64,000 nucleotides of DNA from Hymenobacter gummosus (GCF_003970915.1 NZ_RXOF01000010.1:1-64000), one strand, 5' to 3'; shown: positions 34,760-44,062, counted from the first letter of the stretch. Translations and numbers: made by a program. The notes: generated by a model not told the origin, from the sequence alone.

Positions 34760-36283
34760 CTAGTAACCCGGGTTCTGCTCGTAGGAGTACGAGGAGGCGG
34801 CCAGCTCCTGCTGGGGCACCGGGTAGAGCACGTCGTTGCTGGTCAGTGGCTTGCGGATGCGGTTGTTGGCGTCGTCGGCCGTAATCCAGGCGTTCATCAC
34901 CGTCACCATGCGGCCGGTGCGCACCAAATCGTGCCAGCGGATGCCTTCGCCGGCAAACTCGCGGCGGCGCTCCTCCAGCAACTGGTCCAGGGTGAGCGAG
35001 GTGAGCGGGGTGGTGAGGCCGGCGCGGCTGCGGATCTGGTTGACGATGGTCAGCGCCTCGGCCTGGGTGCCGCCCCCGCCCTGCAGAATGCACTCGGCCT
35101 TGAGCAGCAGCACGTCGGCGTAGCGCATGACGATGAAGTTGATGGGCCAGTCGGTGCGGGAGGTGCCGCGCAGGGCGCCGTTGATGTACTTCTTGAAGGC
35201 CGCGCGCGTCTCCACGGCGTTGCCGGCGGTGTAGCCCACCTGGAAGTTCACCGCCTTGCGCACGTCGCCGGTGGCGTAGGAGTTGAGCAGGCTGTTGGAG
35301 GCCGGCCGCAGCTCGTCGCCGGTGCCGAAGGTGGTGCCCACCCCGATGGAGGTGAAGTAGTTGTTGGTCACCAGAATGGAGGGGTAGCCGGCGCCCAGGC
35401 CCACCCCGCCGCTGATGTACTGCACGTCGAAAATCACCTCCCGGTTGTTTTCGTTGGTGTACGAAAACACGTTGGCGTAGGCGTTGGGCGCGGTGCCGGC
35501 GGCCGTAATCAGCTGGTACTGCCCGCTGCTGATAACTTCGTTGAGCAAGCCCAGGGCCGTGGCGTAGTCGTTGGTGCCCAGGCCGGGGCCCTGAATGCCG
35601 CCGTAGGTGCTGCCCGAGCGCGTCATGTACACCAAGGCCAGCAGGCTCTTGGCCGCCCCCGACGTCACGCGGCCCACGTCGGCGCCGGTGTAGGTGGCGG
35701 GCAGGTTCGCGGCTGCAGCCTGCAGGTCCGAGATGATGAGCGCGTACACGTCGGCCACCGGGGTGCGGGCAATATTAGCCACATCCTGGGGCTCCAGGGG
35801 CTTATCCACCAGGGGCACGCGGCCGAAGTAGCGCACCAGGTCGAAGTAGTAGAAGGCGCGCAGGAAGCGGGCCTGGGCCTCGGTGCTCTTGCGCACGGCG
35901 TCGGTCAGCACCGAGCCGTTCTGCTGGAGCTGGTCGAGCAGCACGTTGGTGCGGTAAATGGCCAGGTAGTCGGCGCTCCAGGTGTCGGCCGGAAACTCGT
36001 TGGCGACGATGCCCAGGGAGAAGTTGTTGATGGGCTCCCACACGCGGATGCCCTGCGAGGAGACGCCGTAAATATTGTCCGAGCGCGTCTCCGACATGGT
36101 CAGGGTGCGGTCGGGCCAGGCGCGCAGGGTGCTGTAGGTAGCGTTCAGGGCCTGGTTGAAGTCGTCGGCCGACTTGTAGAACGTGGGCACCGAACCGGCC
36201 GAAATCGGGGCCTGGTCCAGGTCTTCGCAGCCCGTGGTGGTCAGCAGCGCAGCCGCCGCCAGCAGCAGAAATATCTTTTTCAT
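34760..36283 (-). CDS. susD: SusD-like outer-membrane glycan-binding lipoprotein
   Basis: 507 residues. The signal peptide ends in the lipobox LLTTTGC (C19). The acidic residues after it (CEDLD) fit the Bacteroidota surface-export signal for lipoproteins. The tetratricopeptide-rich SusD fold is shown by RFLRAFYYFDLVRYFGRVPLV, GAAKSLLALVYM, VMRYADVLLLKAE and LLEERRREFAGEGIRWHDLVRTG. It captures oligosaccharides at the surface and closes over the SusC channel. Its partner is the SusC gene 95 bases upstream. Context suggests pectic (rhamnogalacturonan-type) oligosaccharides. Confidence 0.95.
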   Translation of the reverse strand: MKKIFLLLAAAALLTTTGCEDLDQAPISAGSVPTFYKSADDFNQALNATYSTLRAWPDRTLTMSETRSDNIYGVSSQGIRVWEPINNFSLGIVANEFPADTWSADYLAIYRTNVLLDQLQQNGSVLTDAVRKSTEAQARFLRAFYYFDLVRYFGRVPLVDKPLEPQDVANIARTPVADVYALIISDLQAAAANLPATYTGADVGRVTSGAAKSLLALVYMTRSGSTYGGIQGPGLGTNDYATALGLLNEVISSGQYQLITAAGTAPNAYANVFSYTNENNREVIFDVQYISGGVGLGAGYPSILVTNNYFTSIGVGTTFGTGDELRPASNSLLNSYATGDVRKAVNFQVGYTAGNAVETRAAFKKYINGALRGTSRTDWPINFIVMRYADVLLLKAECILQGGGGTQAEALTIVNQIRSRAGLTTPLTSLTLDQLLEERRREFAGEGIRWHDLVRTGRMVTVMNAWITADDANNRIRKPLTSNDVLYPVPQQELAASSYSYEQNPGY

Positions 36284-36301
36284 CGGAGAAAGTCAGGGAG
36301 G

Positions 36302-36376
36302 GGGTGACAAGTGACACGTAACACGTGACAGGTTGAAAGAACCGACCTGTTACTTGTTACCTGTCACCTGTTACCT
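36302..36376. repeat. Inverted heptad-word array between susC and susD
   Basis: The left array reads TGACAAG TGACACG TAACACG TGACAGG with period 7. The right array reads CTGTTAC TTGTTAC CTGTCAC CTGTTAC, the reverse complement in kind. It fills most of the 95-bp susC-susD spacer, so the mRNA would fold into a long hairpin between the two coding regions. Confidence 0.75.
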
Positions 36377-36378
36377 AT

Positions 36379-39300
36379 TTAGAAAGTCACGTTCAGGCCC
36401 AGGGTCATGGATTTGGTCAGGGGCAGGCCGCCGTAGTCGGTGCCCACGGCAAAGCCGCCGCCGCCGGCATCGGAGTTGACCGCGTCCACGTTGTAGCCGC
36501 CGGTGTAGTTGTCGTGGCCGAAGAAGTTCTCCAGTGAGAAGTACACCCGGGCGCCCTGCGCCACGCGCTTGCTGATGACGTTGCCCAGGTTGTAGCCCAG
36601 GGTGATGTTGCGCACCCGCACGTAGTTGGTGGAGTACAGCCAGGAGTCGCTCTTCAGGGGCGAGAAGTTGATGTTGGACTTGCCGCGCAGGCCCGCGCCG
36701 GGCTGGTCGGGGCTGATCCACCGGTCGCGCTGCACGCCGAGCACGTTCTGGTTGTAGCCCATGCCGCTGTTGTCGATGGCGCGGCCGATGAGTGAGTACA
36801 GGTGCCCGCCGTTCTGGCCCTGCACCAGCACGCTCAGGTCGAAGCCCTTCCAGGTGAAGCTGTTGGTGATGCCCCAGGTGTACTTGGGCGTCGGGCGGCC
36901 GATGATGACGCGGTCCTGGTCGGTGATGACCCCGTCGCCGTTGGCGTCGAGGTATTTCGGGTCGCCCACCGTCGAGCCCTGGATGACGGGCACGCCGCCG
37001 TCCACGTCGGCCTGGGTCAGGATGCCGGTCTGCTTGATGGCGTAGAACACGTTCATCGGCTGGCCCACCATCAGCAGGGTGCTGCTGGCCCCGTAGGAGG
37101 AGGGAATTTCAATGGTGGCGTCGCCCGGGCCGAGGTGCTTCACCTCGTTCTCGTTGTGGGCGAAGTTCAGCGAGGTATTCCACTGGAAGGCCCCGTCAAG
37201 GTTGCGGGTTTTCAATTCCACTTCCCAGCCCCGGTTCTGCACCTCGCCGATGTTGACCAGCTGCGACTCGTAGCCCGAGGCGCTGACGCGCGGCACGTTC
37301 ATGAGCAGGTCCTGGCTGGTCTTGGTGTACACGTCGAACGAGGCGTACACGCGGTTCTTGATCAGGCCCAGGTCCAGGCCCACGTCGAAGGTGCGCGACT
37401 TTTCCCACTGCAGGATGCCGTTCGGGGCCTTGTTGGGCGCCTGCCCGGTGGCCACGGCCCCGCCGAAGGTGTAGTTATAGATGCCCAAGGTGGCAATGGA
37501 GCTGTAGTCGCCGATGCCGTTGTTGCCCGACATGCCGAAGGAGCCGCGCAGCTTCAAATCACTCACCGGGCGCACGCCCTGCATGAAGTTTTCCTGCGAA
37601 ATGCGCCAGCCCACCGAGGCGGCCGGGAACACGCCCCAGCGCCGCTCCTCCCCGAAGCGGGACGAGCCGTCGCGGCGGACGCTGGCCGTGAGCAGGTACT
37701 TGCCCATATAGGCGTACTGCAGGCGGCCGAAGTAGGAGACGAGCACGTTCTGCGTCTCGGTGGTGCCGTTGTCGCCGGTGCCGGTGATGTTGGTGGCCCC
37801 GTTCAGCGTGGTTACGGCGCTGTTGACGAAGCCGCCCGAGGAGCGGAGCCGGTCCGTCTCGGTCTTGAAGAAGTTGTAGCTGTAGCCGGCCAGGGCCGAA
37901 ATGTCGTGCTTGTCGCCGATGACCCTGGCGTAGTTCAGCGTGTTTTCGTTGACGAAGGCCTGCTTGCGGTAGCCGCTGAAAGTACCCGTGGCGCCCGAGC
38001 CCACCAGGCGGGAGTTCGGAATGTAGCTTTTGGCCCGGGAGTCGGTGTTGTCCAGGTTCAGGGACACGCGGCCGGTCAGCCCCTTGAGCATCTGGTACTC
38101 GCCGTACACCGTGCTCAGGGAGCGGAACACCGTGCTGCGCTGCTGGCGGTTCTGCAGCTCGCCCACCGGGCTGATGCTGGAGCCGGCCCAGAGGTACCGG
38201 TCGTTTTCGCCGTAGTTGGTGTAGATGCCGGCCGAGGCCTCGGCCACCGGCACCATGGTGATAAACTTCTGGGCCAGGTTGTCCTTGCCCTCCACGCCCG
38301 GGTCGCGGGAGACGGAGTAGGTCGGGGTCATGTTCACCCCGAACTTGAGCTTGTCGGTGGCCTTTACTTCCACGTTGGCGCGGGCGGAGTAGCGCTTGTA
38401 GTCCACGCCGATGACGATGCCCTCCTGGCTGGTGTAGTTGCCGGAGAGGAAGTAGTTCACGTTGTTGGTGGCCCCGCTGGCCGACACCTGGTAGTTCTGC
38501 ACCTTGCCGGTGCGGAAAATCTCGTCCTGCCAGTCGATGTAGGCCAGGCCCTCGTGGTTGGGGTCCAGCCACCGGTCGTCAATCATCAGGGCCGGGTCGA
38601 TGGTGGTGCGGTTCAGGATGCGCATGCGCTCGGCCGTGCTCTGGTCGGCGGTGCGGCCCGCGCCCGAGCGCACCCAGGCGCTGTTGATGATCTGGGTGGA
38701 GCGCTCCACCCACTCCTCGGCCGAGAGCAGATCCAGGCGGTTGGCCTGCCGGGAGATGCCCGCGTAGGTGTTGAAGCTGATCTGGGGCTTGCCGGTCTTG
38801 CCGCGCTTGGTCGTCACCAGCACCACGCCGTTGGCGGCCCGGGAGCCGTAGATGGCGGCCGCCGCGGCGTCTTTCAGCACCTCAATCGACTGGATGTCGT
38901 TGGGGTTGATGTTGTCGAGCGGGGAGCCGGTGGCGTAGTTGCCGTTGTTGTTGGGCGAGGTGCCCTCCAGCGGAAAGCCGTCGATGACGTACAGGGGCTG
39001 GTTGTTGGCCGTGATGGAGCCGTTGCCGCGCACCTGAATGCTGAAGCCGCGGCCGGGCAGGCCGGTATTCTGCTGCACCTGCACGCCGGCCAGCTGCCCC
39101 ACCAGCGCCTGGTCCACGCGGGTGATGGGGCGCTCCTCCAGCTTGCTCGCGTCGAGGGTGGCAATGGCGCCGGTCACGTCGGCCCGCTTCTGGGTGCCGT
39201 AGCCCACCACCACCACTTCCTCCAGGGCCTTGGTGTCCTCGTTGAGGGTGATGTTGAAGGTTTCGGCGCCGCTGAAGCTGCGCTCCACCGGCAGAAAGCC

Positions 39301-39588
39301 CACGAAGCTGAACACCAGCGTGCCGCTGGTTTCGGGTACCGACAAGGTAAAGGTGCCGTCGGCGCCGGTACTCACGCCGCGGGTGCTGCCCTTCAGGGCC
39401 ACCGTCACGCCGGGCAGGCCTTCGCCCTTGTCAGAGACGACCTTGCCCGACAGCTGCCACTCGGGCGCCGGGGTTTCGACGCCCGCCGCCCGGGCCTGCG
39501 CCGACGGCGCCAGGGCCGGCGCGGCCAGCAGCAGCAGCGACAGCGCCGCCTGGGGTTGATACCGGGGCCAACCGTAGATTTTTTTCAT
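36379..39588 (-). CDS. susC: SusC-like TonB-dependent outer-membrane transporter
   Basis: 1069 residues. A signal peptide (to about 32) is followed by a carboxypeptidase-regulatory-like domain (about 48-118, LSGKVVSDKGEGLPGVTVALKGS...). The SusC signature follows: ALEEVVVVGYGTQKRADVTGAI, then plug segments GVQVQQNTGLPGRGFSIQVRG and YGSRAANGVVLVTTKRGK, and a 22-strand-type barrel ending LTKSMTLGLNVTF. It imports oligosaccharides with TonB energy, capped by the SusD lipoprotein. It is the first gene of a leftward locus. Two AGTTTGG sequences about 30-60 bases upstream of its start may be promoter elements, but the fit to the consensus is weak. Confidence 0.96.
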   Translation of the reverse strand: MKKIYGWPRYQPQAALSLLLLAAPALAPSAQARAAGVETPAPEWQLSGKVVSDKGEGLPGVTVALKGSTRGVSTGADGTFTLSVPETSGTLVFSFVGFLPVERSFSGAETFNITLNEDTKALEEVVVVGYGTQKRADVTGAIATLDASKLEERPITRVDQALVGQLAGVQVQQNTGLPGRGFSIQVRGNGSITANNQPLYVIDGFPLEGTSPNNNGNYATGSPLDNINPNDIQSIEVLKDAAAAAIYGSRAANGVVLVTTKRGKTGKPQISFNTYAGISRQANRLDLLSAEEWVERSTQIINSAWVRSGAGRTADQSTAERMRILNRTTIDPALMIDDRWLDPNHEGLAYIDWQDEIFRTGKVQNYQVSASGATNNVNYFLSGNYTSQEGIVIGVDYKRYSARANVEVKATDKLKFGVNMTPTYSVSRDPGVEGKDNLAQKFITMVPVAEASAGIYTNYGENDRYLWAGSSISPVGELQNRQQRSTVFRSLSTVYGEYQMLKGLTGRVSLNLDNTDSRAKSYIPNSRLVGSGATGTFSGYRKQAFVNENTLNYARVIGDKHDISALAGYSYNFFKTETDRLRSSGGFVNSAVTTLNGATNITGTGDNGTTETQNVLVSYFGRLQYAYMGKYLLTASVRRDGSSRFGEERRWGVFPAASVGWRISQENFMQGVRPVSDLKLRGSFGMSGNNGIGDYSSIATLGIYNYTFGGAVATGQAPNKAPNGILQWEKSRTFDVGLDLGLIKNRVYASFDVYTKTSQDLLMNVPRVSASGYESQLVNIGEVQNRGWEVELKTRNLDGAFQWNTSLNFAHNENEVKHLGPGDATIEIPSSYGASSTLLMVGQPMNVFYAIKQTGILTQADVDGGVPVIQGSTVGDPKYLDANGDGVITDQDRVIIGRPTPKYTWGITNSFTWKGFDLSVLVQGQNGGHLYSLIGRAIDNSGMGYNQNVLGVQRDRWISPDQPGAGLRGKSNINFSPLKSDSWLYSTNYVRVRNITLGYNLGNVISKRVAQGARVYFSLENFFGHDNYTGGYNVDAVNSDAGGGGFAVGTDYGGLPLTKSMTLGLNVTF

Positions 39589-40250
39589 GGTGTGTCTGGA
39601 GAAGTGAGTGGGAAGACTTCAAATACCGAGGCCAAACTATCCGCCTACTCCCCCCAAACTGTCCTGTAGAGTGCTGTGGTCGGTGATTGGTTACTCACCG
39701 TGCAAGCATTATACATTCCATATATGCCAGCCAGAGCCGTTTTACGCCCCGTTCAGCCCGTGCAAATCCGCCTGAATCACCACTTTCCGGCCGCTCAGCA
39801 GCTGATTTCGCAAACGACACCGGCACACGGCAGGAGAGTACCAGAGAGGCCTTGAAACCGGTCCGCCGCCCCTATACCGGGTACAAAGGCCCTGCCTCTG
39901 CCCTACCCTTTGTTACAGTAGCGCAAAAATCTATTTCGCGTGGCGCCGAAGGCGTCAATGCGGCGTCACGCAGCCTGGCTCACTCGCCTGCGGCTCGTTG
40001 CGAACCGCAGGCGGGCGTAGATTCGCGGCACTGGTGCATGAACAGGGCCAGCATCCATTGTGCCACGCAAGGCCGGCAGTCGGCGCCTGTACGCTGCACA
40101 GGGCACACTGCGCAATCTTGCAGGAGCGCACTCCGATTCGTGAGCCGCACGGAAAAATGCGGCAGGTTTACGCCGAATGCCGCACCACCGGATTGCCTCA
40201 GCGCAGCCCTAGGCTGCGCCGCCTCGTTCCGAAACGGCCCTAAAACAAAG
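39589..40250. other. Long spacer upstream of susC
   Basis: 660 bases without a convincing gene; the open frames across it lack signal peptide or family resemblance. It holds possible susC promoter elements (two AGTTTGG on the minus strand near 39640-39660). It also holds an inverted repeat CGCCTGCGG (39985-39993) / CCGCAGGCG (40005-40013). Regulatory sequence for the utilisation locus is the likely content. Confidence 0.4.
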
Positions 40251-40281
40251 GAGGTCAGCCCCGGCTGGGCTGACCTCTTTT
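40251..40281. terminator. Intrinsic terminator after rhaT
   Basis: GAGGTCAGCCC (40251-40261) pairs perfectly with GGGCTGACCTC (40267-40277). TTTT follows on the plus strand, and CTTTGTTTT on the minus strand, so it works both ways. It lies 47 bases past the rhaT stop. Confidence 0.85.
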
Positions 40282-40327
40282 GCTTCACTCACTCAGGTTT
40301 ATTCGGAACAGTATCGGGGCCGGGCGC

Positions 40328-41458
40328 TTACTGCTGCGCCAGCGAAGTCGTGGTTGGGGCGGCCGGCCGCTGGCTCAGCTGGCTGTGCTCGGGCCGGGGC
40401 GCGGCGGCCTGCTGGGGCTTCTCCGAGCCCAGGTAGTTGCCGTAGCCCACGATGACCGTGGAAAACACCACCGCCAGAATACCCAGCGTGACGGTGCGCA
40501 TGGTGGGCGCGTTGGCCCCGCGCCACTCGTGCAGGTACAGGCCCCACAACGAGCTGAAGGTGATGATAAAGGCCATGTGCAGCGTCCAGCCCGAGAAGCG
40601 GTAGTCGCCCAGCTGGGTGTCGCCCATGCCGTAGAAGAAGAACTGCAGGTACCACGTCAGGCCGGCCAGGGCGCAGAAGAAGATATTGCGCGCCACCGGG
40701 GCCGACACGTTGGTGTAGTCCGAGAAGGTCTTGTTTTTGTAGTTCAGGTAGAGGCACCAGAGCCCGTTGGTGGTCAGCCCGCCGAGCAGCACCACCACCA
40801 GGATGGCGTTGTTCTGGTACAGCGGGTCGGTGCCGTGCTGCACGGCCAGCTGGGCAATGCTCTGGCCCGCGTCGAGGCCGAAGGACATGCAGGCCGACAT
40901 AATGCCCGAAAACACGGCCACCAGCAGGCCCTTGCGCAGGTCGAACTCGGCAATGGAAGCCTGTTTTTCCTCCGCCGACAGGGTTTTCTCCTTCATCATG
41001 CCCGCAATGCCGCAGATCAGGATGCCCAGCACGCACACGGCCAAGCCGATCAGAATCATGCGGCCCGAGGGCGTGCCCAGCAGCTGGGCAAACTCGCTTT
41101 TCCAGAGCGGCGGCACCACCGTGCCGAACACCGCGCACAAACCCAGCGTGACGGCCATGCCCAGCGAGAGGCCGAGGTAGCGCATGGCCAGCCCGAAGGT
41201 CAGGCCCCCGAAGCCCCACATCACGCCCCAGAAATATACCCAGGCCAGGTCGGAGCCCGAAGCGGCGCCGAGCACCTCGAACAGGTCGTGCACGGTGGCC
41301 AGGCCCAGCACGATGGGGGCAATCAGCCAGGAGACGATACCGCCCACCAGCCAGTAACTTTCCCAGGCCCAGCCCTTGACTTTCTTGTAGGGCAGGTAGA
41401 AGCTGCCGGAGGCAAAACCTCCCAGCGCGTGCAAAATAACTCCCCAGAGGACGGCCAT
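40328..41458 (-). CDS. rhaT: L-rhamnose/proton symporter RhaT
   Basis: 376 residues from the ATG at 41458 (MAVLWGVILHALGGFASGSFYLP), the standard RhaT N-terminus. Ten hydrophobic segments are visible. Motifs such as PYKKVKGWAWESYWLVGGI, YFWGVMWGFGGLTFGLAMRYLG, GLCAVFGTVVPP and SGWTLHMAFIITFSSLWGL belong to the rhamnose transporter branch of the DMT superfamily. The last 40 residues (Ala/Pro/Gln-rich) extend beyond the family norm. It brings rhamnose across the inner membrane. It diverges from rhaEW, sharing a 235-base regulatory region with CAGGAGAG boxes. Confidence 0.93.
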   Translation of the reverse strand: MAVLWGVILHALGGFASGSFYLPYKKVKGWAWESYWLVGGIVSWLIAPIVLGLATVHDLFEVLGAASGSDLAWVYFWGVMWGFGGLTFGLAMRYLGLSLGMAVTLGLCAVFGTVVPPLWKSEFAQLLGTPSGRMILIGLAVCVLGILICGIAGMMKEKTLSAEEKQASIAEFDLRKGLLVAVFSGIMSACMSFGLDAGQSIAQLAVQHGTDPLYQNNAILVVVLLGGLTTNGLWCLYLNYKNKTFSDYTNVSAPVARNIFFCALAGLTWYLQFFFYGMGDTQLGDYRFSGWTLHMAFIITFSSLWGLYLHEWRGANAPTMRTVTLGILAVVFSTVIVGYGNYLGSEKPQQAAAPRPEHSQLSQRPAAPTTTSLAQQ

Positions 41459-41497
41459 AGGTGAAATGCTAAGTGCGTGTTGAGGCAAATCTGACCT

Positions 41498-41605
41498 CAA
41501 AAATAGCCCAAACTCTCCTGTCCCGTCCTGCATCCAAGTAAATGCTTACTCACCAGCATCGGCATTGAACCCCGGGCTGAAGATTTTTCACTCTAAGCAG
41601 GAGAG
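41498..41605. promoter_or_regulatory. Divergent rhaT-rhaEW control region with CAGGAGAG boxes
   Basis: CTCTCCTG at 41513-41520 (CAGGAGAG on the minus strand) is 8 bases upstream of a perfect minus-strand -7 box, TATTTTTG (41505-41498), which lacks a -33 box at the right distance. CAGGAGAG also occurs at 41598-41605 on the plus strand, upstream of the rhaEW promoter. The same 8-mer precedes rhaI at 45869. A shared operator, perhaps for the GntR-type regulator, is inferred. Confidence 0.4.
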
Positions 41606-41614
41606 TGCAGGAGG

Positions 41615-41642
41615 TTGCGGCTGAGGCCGGCAGCGTACTTTG
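41615..41642 (+). promoter_or_regulatory. Promoter of rhaEW
   Basis: TTG (41615-41617), an 18-nt spacer and TACTTTG (41636-41642). It lies 9 bases after the CAGGAGAG box and 51 bases before the ATG at 41694. Confidence 0.5.
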
Positions 41643-41693
41643 TAGTAAACCGAATCACTACCGTTTCTCAGCGACATTCCCCTGAAGCGTCCT

Positions 41694-43802
41694 ATGGAAA
41701 AAACGCTCACCTTTCAGCACGTCAGCTACCTGTGGGACGAGGCCAAAGCGGCCGAGCTGGCCGGCGACGAAGTTGCCCTGTTCCTGTACCGCTCGAACCT
41801 GCTCGGCGCCGACCTGCGCCTGACCAACTACGCCGGGGGCAATACCTCCTGCAAAATCACCGAAACCGACCCCGTCACCGGCCAGCCGGCCGAGGTCATG
41901 TGGGTGAAGGGCTCGGGCGGCGACATCGGCACGCTTAAGCGCTCGGGCTGCGCCAACCTGTACGTGGACAAGCTGCACGCGCTGAAAAACCGCTACCGCG
42001 GCCTGGAATTCGAGGACGAGATGGTGGCCCTGTTCGACCACTGCCTGTTCGACCCGAAGTGCGCCGCGCCCAGCATTGATACCCCGCTGCACGGGCTGCT
42101 GCCCTTCAAGCACATCGACCACCTGCACCCCGACGCCCTCATTGCCATTGCCGCCAGCAAGGACGGCGAGCAGATCATGAAGGAAATCTGGGGCGACACG
42201 ATGGCCTGGCTGCCCTGGCAGCGGCCGGGCTTCGACCTGGGCCTGCAGCTGGAGAAAGTGGTGAAGGAAAATCCGGGCCTGCGCGGCGTCATCCTGGGCG
42301 GCCACGGCCTCTTCACCTGGGGCGACACCAGCTACGACTCCTATATCAACACCCTGGAGGTGATTGAGCAGGCCGCCAGCTACCTCGAAGCCAACTACGG
42401 CAAGCGGCGCCCCGTTTTCGGCGGGGTGAAGCGCGAGCAGACCCTGGACGCCGCCCAGCGCCGCCAGCAGGCCGTCGGCGTGATGCCCGTGCTGCGCGGC
42501 CTGGCCAGCAGCCACCGCCGCATGCTCGGCCACTACACCGACGACGCCCGGGTGCTGGAGTTCGTGAATTCGCACGACCTGGACCGCCTGGCCCAGCAAG
42601 GCACCTCCTGCCCCGACCACTTCCTGCGCACCAAAATCCGCCCGCTGGTGCTCGACCCGGCCCAGATGCAGCAGCCCGCCGCCGCCGTGCACGAATACCT
42701 GCAGGAGCGGTTTGAGGCCTACCGCCAGGACTACACCGCCTACTACGAGCGCCGCAAGCACGCCAACTCCCCCGCCCGCCGCGACCCGAACCCGGTGGTG
42801 ATTCTGTGGCCCGGCGTGGGCATGTTCGCCTTCGCCAAGGACAAGCAGACCGCCCGCGTGGCCGCCGAGTTCTACACCAACGCCATCAACGTGATGAAGG
42901 GCGCCGAGGCGGTGAGCGAATACCAGGGCCTGCCCGAGCAGGAAGCCTTCGACATCGAGTACTGGCTGCTGGAAGAAGCCAAGTTGCAGCGCATGCCCAA
43001 GCCCAAGAGCCTCTCGGGCAAGGTGGCCTTCGTGACGGGCGGCACCGGCGGCATCGGCAAGGCCATCTGCGAGGCGCTGCTGGAGCAGGGCGCCTGCGTG
43101 GTAGCCGCCGACCGTGACCGGCTCGACGAAACCCAGCAGGATTTGCGCAAGCAGTTCGGCAAGGACAGTGCCCTGGCCACCAGCATCGACGTGCTGAGCG
43201 CCGAGCACATCGGCGAGTCCCTGCGCCAGAGCATCCTGCAGTTCGGCGGCGTCGACATCATCGTCAACTGCGCCGGCCTCTCCATCAGCAAGCCGCTGAG
43301 CGAGACGACCCAGGCCGACTGGGACATCCTGAACGACGTGCTGGTGAAGGGCCAGTTCCTGGTGAGCCAGGCCGCCGTGGAAATCCTGCGCCAGCAGCAG
43401 CTGGGCGGGGATATCGTGAACATTGCCAGCAAGAACGGCCTGGTGGCCGGCCCCAACAACGTGGCCTACGGCACCGCCAAAGCCGCCCAGCTGCACATGT
43501 CGCGCCTGCTGGCCGCCGAGCTGGGCCCCGACAAAATCCGCGTCAACACCGTGAACCCGGACGCCGTGCTGCGCGGCTCGAAAATCTGGGAAGGCGACTG
43601 GGCCGCCGGCCGCGCCAAGGCCTACGGCATTTCGGTGGAAGACCTGCCCGCCCACTACGCCAAGCGCACCCTGCTGGGCGAAGAAGTGCTGGCCGAGGAC
43701 ATTGCCCAGGCCGTGCGCGTGTTCGTGGATGGCTCGCTCGCCAAGTCGACCGGCAACGTGCTGAACGTGGACGGCGGCGTGGCCATGGCCTTCGTGCGCT
43801 AA
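41694..43802 (+). CDS. rhaEW: Bifunctional rhamnulose-1-phosphate aldolase / L-lactaldehyde dehydrogenase
   Basis: 702 residues, a fusion. The N-terminal class II (zinc) aldolase domain (about 1-430) carries HIDHLHPDA and GGHGLFTWGD (H204) and splits L-rhamnulose-1-phosphate to dihydroxyacetone phosphate and L-lactaldehyde. The C-terminal short-chain dehydrogenase domain (from about 440) has the cofactor loop TGGTGGIGKA and the catalytic Y592-xxx-K596 (YGTAK). It oxidises L-lactaldehyde to L-lactate. Fused RhaEW proteins of this type are known from Bacillus and other phyla. Product L-lactate would be used by LutABC encoded in the same block. A perfect-stem terminator follows at 43850, so the gene is transcribed alone. 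Confidence 0.92.
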   Translation: MEKTLTFQHVSYLWDEAKAAELAGDEVALFLYRSNLLGADLRLTNYAGGNTSCKITETDPVTGQPAEVMWVKGSGGDIGTLKRSGCANLYVDKLHALKNRYRGLEFEDEMVALFDHCLFDPKCAAPSIDTPLHGLLPFKHIDHLHPDALIAIAASKDGEQIMKEIWGDTMAWLPWQRPGFDLGLQLEKVVKENPGLRGVILGGHGLFTWGDTSYDSYINTLEVIEQAASYLEANYGKRRPVFGGVKREQTLDAAQRRQQAVGVMPVLRGLASSHRRMLGHYTDDARVLEFVNSHDLDRLAQQGTSCPDHFLRTKIRPLVLDPAQMQQPAAAVHEYLQERFEAYRQDYTAYYERRKHANSPARRDPNPVVILWPGVGMFAFAKDKQTARVAAEFYTNAINVMKGAEAVSEYQGLPEQEAFDIEYWLLEEAKLQRMPKPKSLSGKVAFVTGGTGGIGKAICEALLEQGACVVAADRDRLDETQQDLRKQFGKDSALATSIDVLSAEHIGESLRQSILQFGGVDIIVNCAGLSISKPLSETTQADWDILNDVLVKGQFLVSQAAVEILRQQQLGGDIVNIASKNGLVAGPNNVAYGTAKAAQLHMSRLLAAELGPDKIRVNTVNPDAVLRGSKIWEGDWAAGRAKAYGISVEDLPAHYAKRTLLGEEVLAEDIAQAVRVFVDGSLAKSTGNVLNVDGGVAMAFVR

Positions 43803-43849
43803 GAATTAAAAGCGGACAACGCGCGGGTTTGACGGCTCGCGTAAATGGG

Positions 43850-43887
43850 AATAAATAAGCCGGCCGCGGGGCCGGCTTATTTATTTT
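43850..43887 (+). terminator. Terminator of rhaEW
   Basis: A perfect 16-bp stem (43850-43865 with 43870-43885, AATAAATAAGCCGGCC) and GCGG loop, ending in TTATTTATTTT. It is 48 bases after the stop codon. Confidence 0.9.
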
Positions 43888-44031
43888 CCGGCACTTGCTA
43901 ATTCGCCGGCAATATTTTTTTCTATTACTATCCGACTCTTCACTCATAAATATTTTAATGGCAACGTTCCCGACATCGTTTGCGCAACTATTGTTCCGGC
44001 TGATTTCCTGGTTTCGGCCGAATTGAGTAAG

Positions 44032-44062
44032 TTGAGTATTCCTCGCCTCGTGCCTACCTTAG
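44032..44062 (+). promoter_or_regulatory. Promoter of the GntR-type regulator gene
   Basis: TTGA (44032-44035), exactly 19 nt, then TACCTTAG (44055-44062), one mismatch to the Bacteroidota -7 box. The leader to the ATG at 44156 is about 85 bases, C-rich and without hairpins. The remaining spacer from 43888 holds nothing I recognise. Confidence 0.6.

Noticed and set aside
36802-39669. 955-codon plus-strand frame opposite susC
   Set aside because: Shadow; Val/His/Gly/Ala-rich, no family, and SusC is unmistakable on the other strand.
39687-40436. 249-codon plus-strand frame before rhaT
   Set aside because: No signal, no domain, runs through an inverted repeat and into the terminator and rhaT gene; left as spacer.
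41498-41505. Full rhaT promoter
   Set aside because: The -7 box TATTTTTG is perfect but the nearest TTGG is 28 nt away, too far; recorded only as part of the control region.
41658-43655. 665-codon minus-strand frame opposite rhaEW
   Set aside because: Shadow of the aldolase-dehydrogenase fusion.
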